A DNA stretch of 64,000 nt, taken from NCBI GenBank assembly GCA_019828565.1, contig JAHDYR010000012.1:248001-312000 (forward strand), given 5' to 3'. A program made the translations under genes and the position numbers. Below the pieces are notes generated by a model that was not told where the DNA came from, searched no databases, and worked only from the letters and a program-made list of their open reading frames with translations. Source of the stretch: Carpediemonas membranifera. Its lineage: Eukaryota > Fornicata. Each line of letters begins with the position of its first letter. Position 1 is the stretch's first letter. Positions 63,854-64,000 of the stretch are shown piece after piece.

Positions 63854-64000
63854 GTATTGGAGTAAAACGCAGCATGGGTGGGAATTATTATAAAACGGTG
63901 TTTTTATAACACAGAATGTCTATAAACTGAAAAATCACTCGCACCGCACGCGATAGCATTCGTCGCACACGCGCACGGGTGTCACATGCTCGAGCTCGGG

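Noticed and set aside
1..64000. CRISPR arrays, rRNA genes, prokaryotic operons or viral genes
   Set aside because: No regularly spaced short repeats, no rRNA-like sequence, and gene content with spliced introns is eukaryotic throughout; the direct repeats belong to the Fanzor-like elements.

Overview
The window is nuclear DNA of a compact, GC-rich eukaryotic genome. Evidence: GT...AG introns of only 28-37 nt, ATG-initiated mostly single-exon genes on both strands with short spacers, and a eukaryotic gene set (syntaxin, p24 cargo receptor, Rab, GPN3, SGT1, UNC119, Miro, ATAD2-like AAA protein, RecQ, DEAH helicase, ferroportin, cation-chloride cotransporter). SPEF1/CLAMP-type CH proteins, UNC119 and coiled-coil proteins point to a flagellate. 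A free-living excavate/metamonad such as a Carpediemonas relative is a guess from gene content and compactness, not proven by the sequence.

Layout. 0.3-2.1 kb: mobile element copy A, with a Fanzor/TnpB-like nuclease gene between 33-bp direct repeats. 2.1-19.6 kb: housekeeping genes, mostly on the minus strand (CH-domain protein, ATAD2-like, SLC19-like carrier, WKF protein, EF-hand, ABHD hydrolase, methyltransferase, UNC119, SGT1, GPN3, Rab, p24). 19.6-20.7 kb: element C, a second Fanzor-like family with its own direct repeats. 20.8-33.8 kb: receiver-domain protein, augmin-like coiled coil, ferroportin, beta-lactamase-fold pseudoenzyme, syntaxin, Miro, nicotinamidase and two unknown proteins. 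33.9-35.7 kb: element copy B, an inverted near-identical copy of A with a frameshifted nuclease. 35.7-53.1 kb: beta-propeller surface protein, coiled coil, six-finger C2H2 protein, SLC12, RecQ, Bud20/ZNF593, DEAH helicase and a kinesin-like protein lacking a P-loop. 53.3-56.7 kb: an ~805-bp inverted duplication around a MATE transporter. 56.8-63.9 kb: membrane protein, LRR protein, SPEF1, plant-type 3-ketoacyl-CoA synthase and an unknown two-exon gene.

The most interesting system is the set of small Fanzor-like elements. The proteins (about 290-310 aa) have RuvC-I, a glutamate at the Fanzor-type displaced position just before the zinc ribbon, and RuvC-III, but almost nothing upstream of RuvC-I, where TnpB/Fanzor proteins normally carry WED/REC domains. 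Each gene lies between direct repeats ending in CTGCGC(GG/AA)CAC. Both repeat families also occur as solo copies (44.56 kb and 57.8 kb). In four of five loci the repeat ends 4-60 bp upstream of a start codon and faces it. Copies A and B carry two tandem hairpins right after the stop codon, a candidate omega-RNA scaffold.
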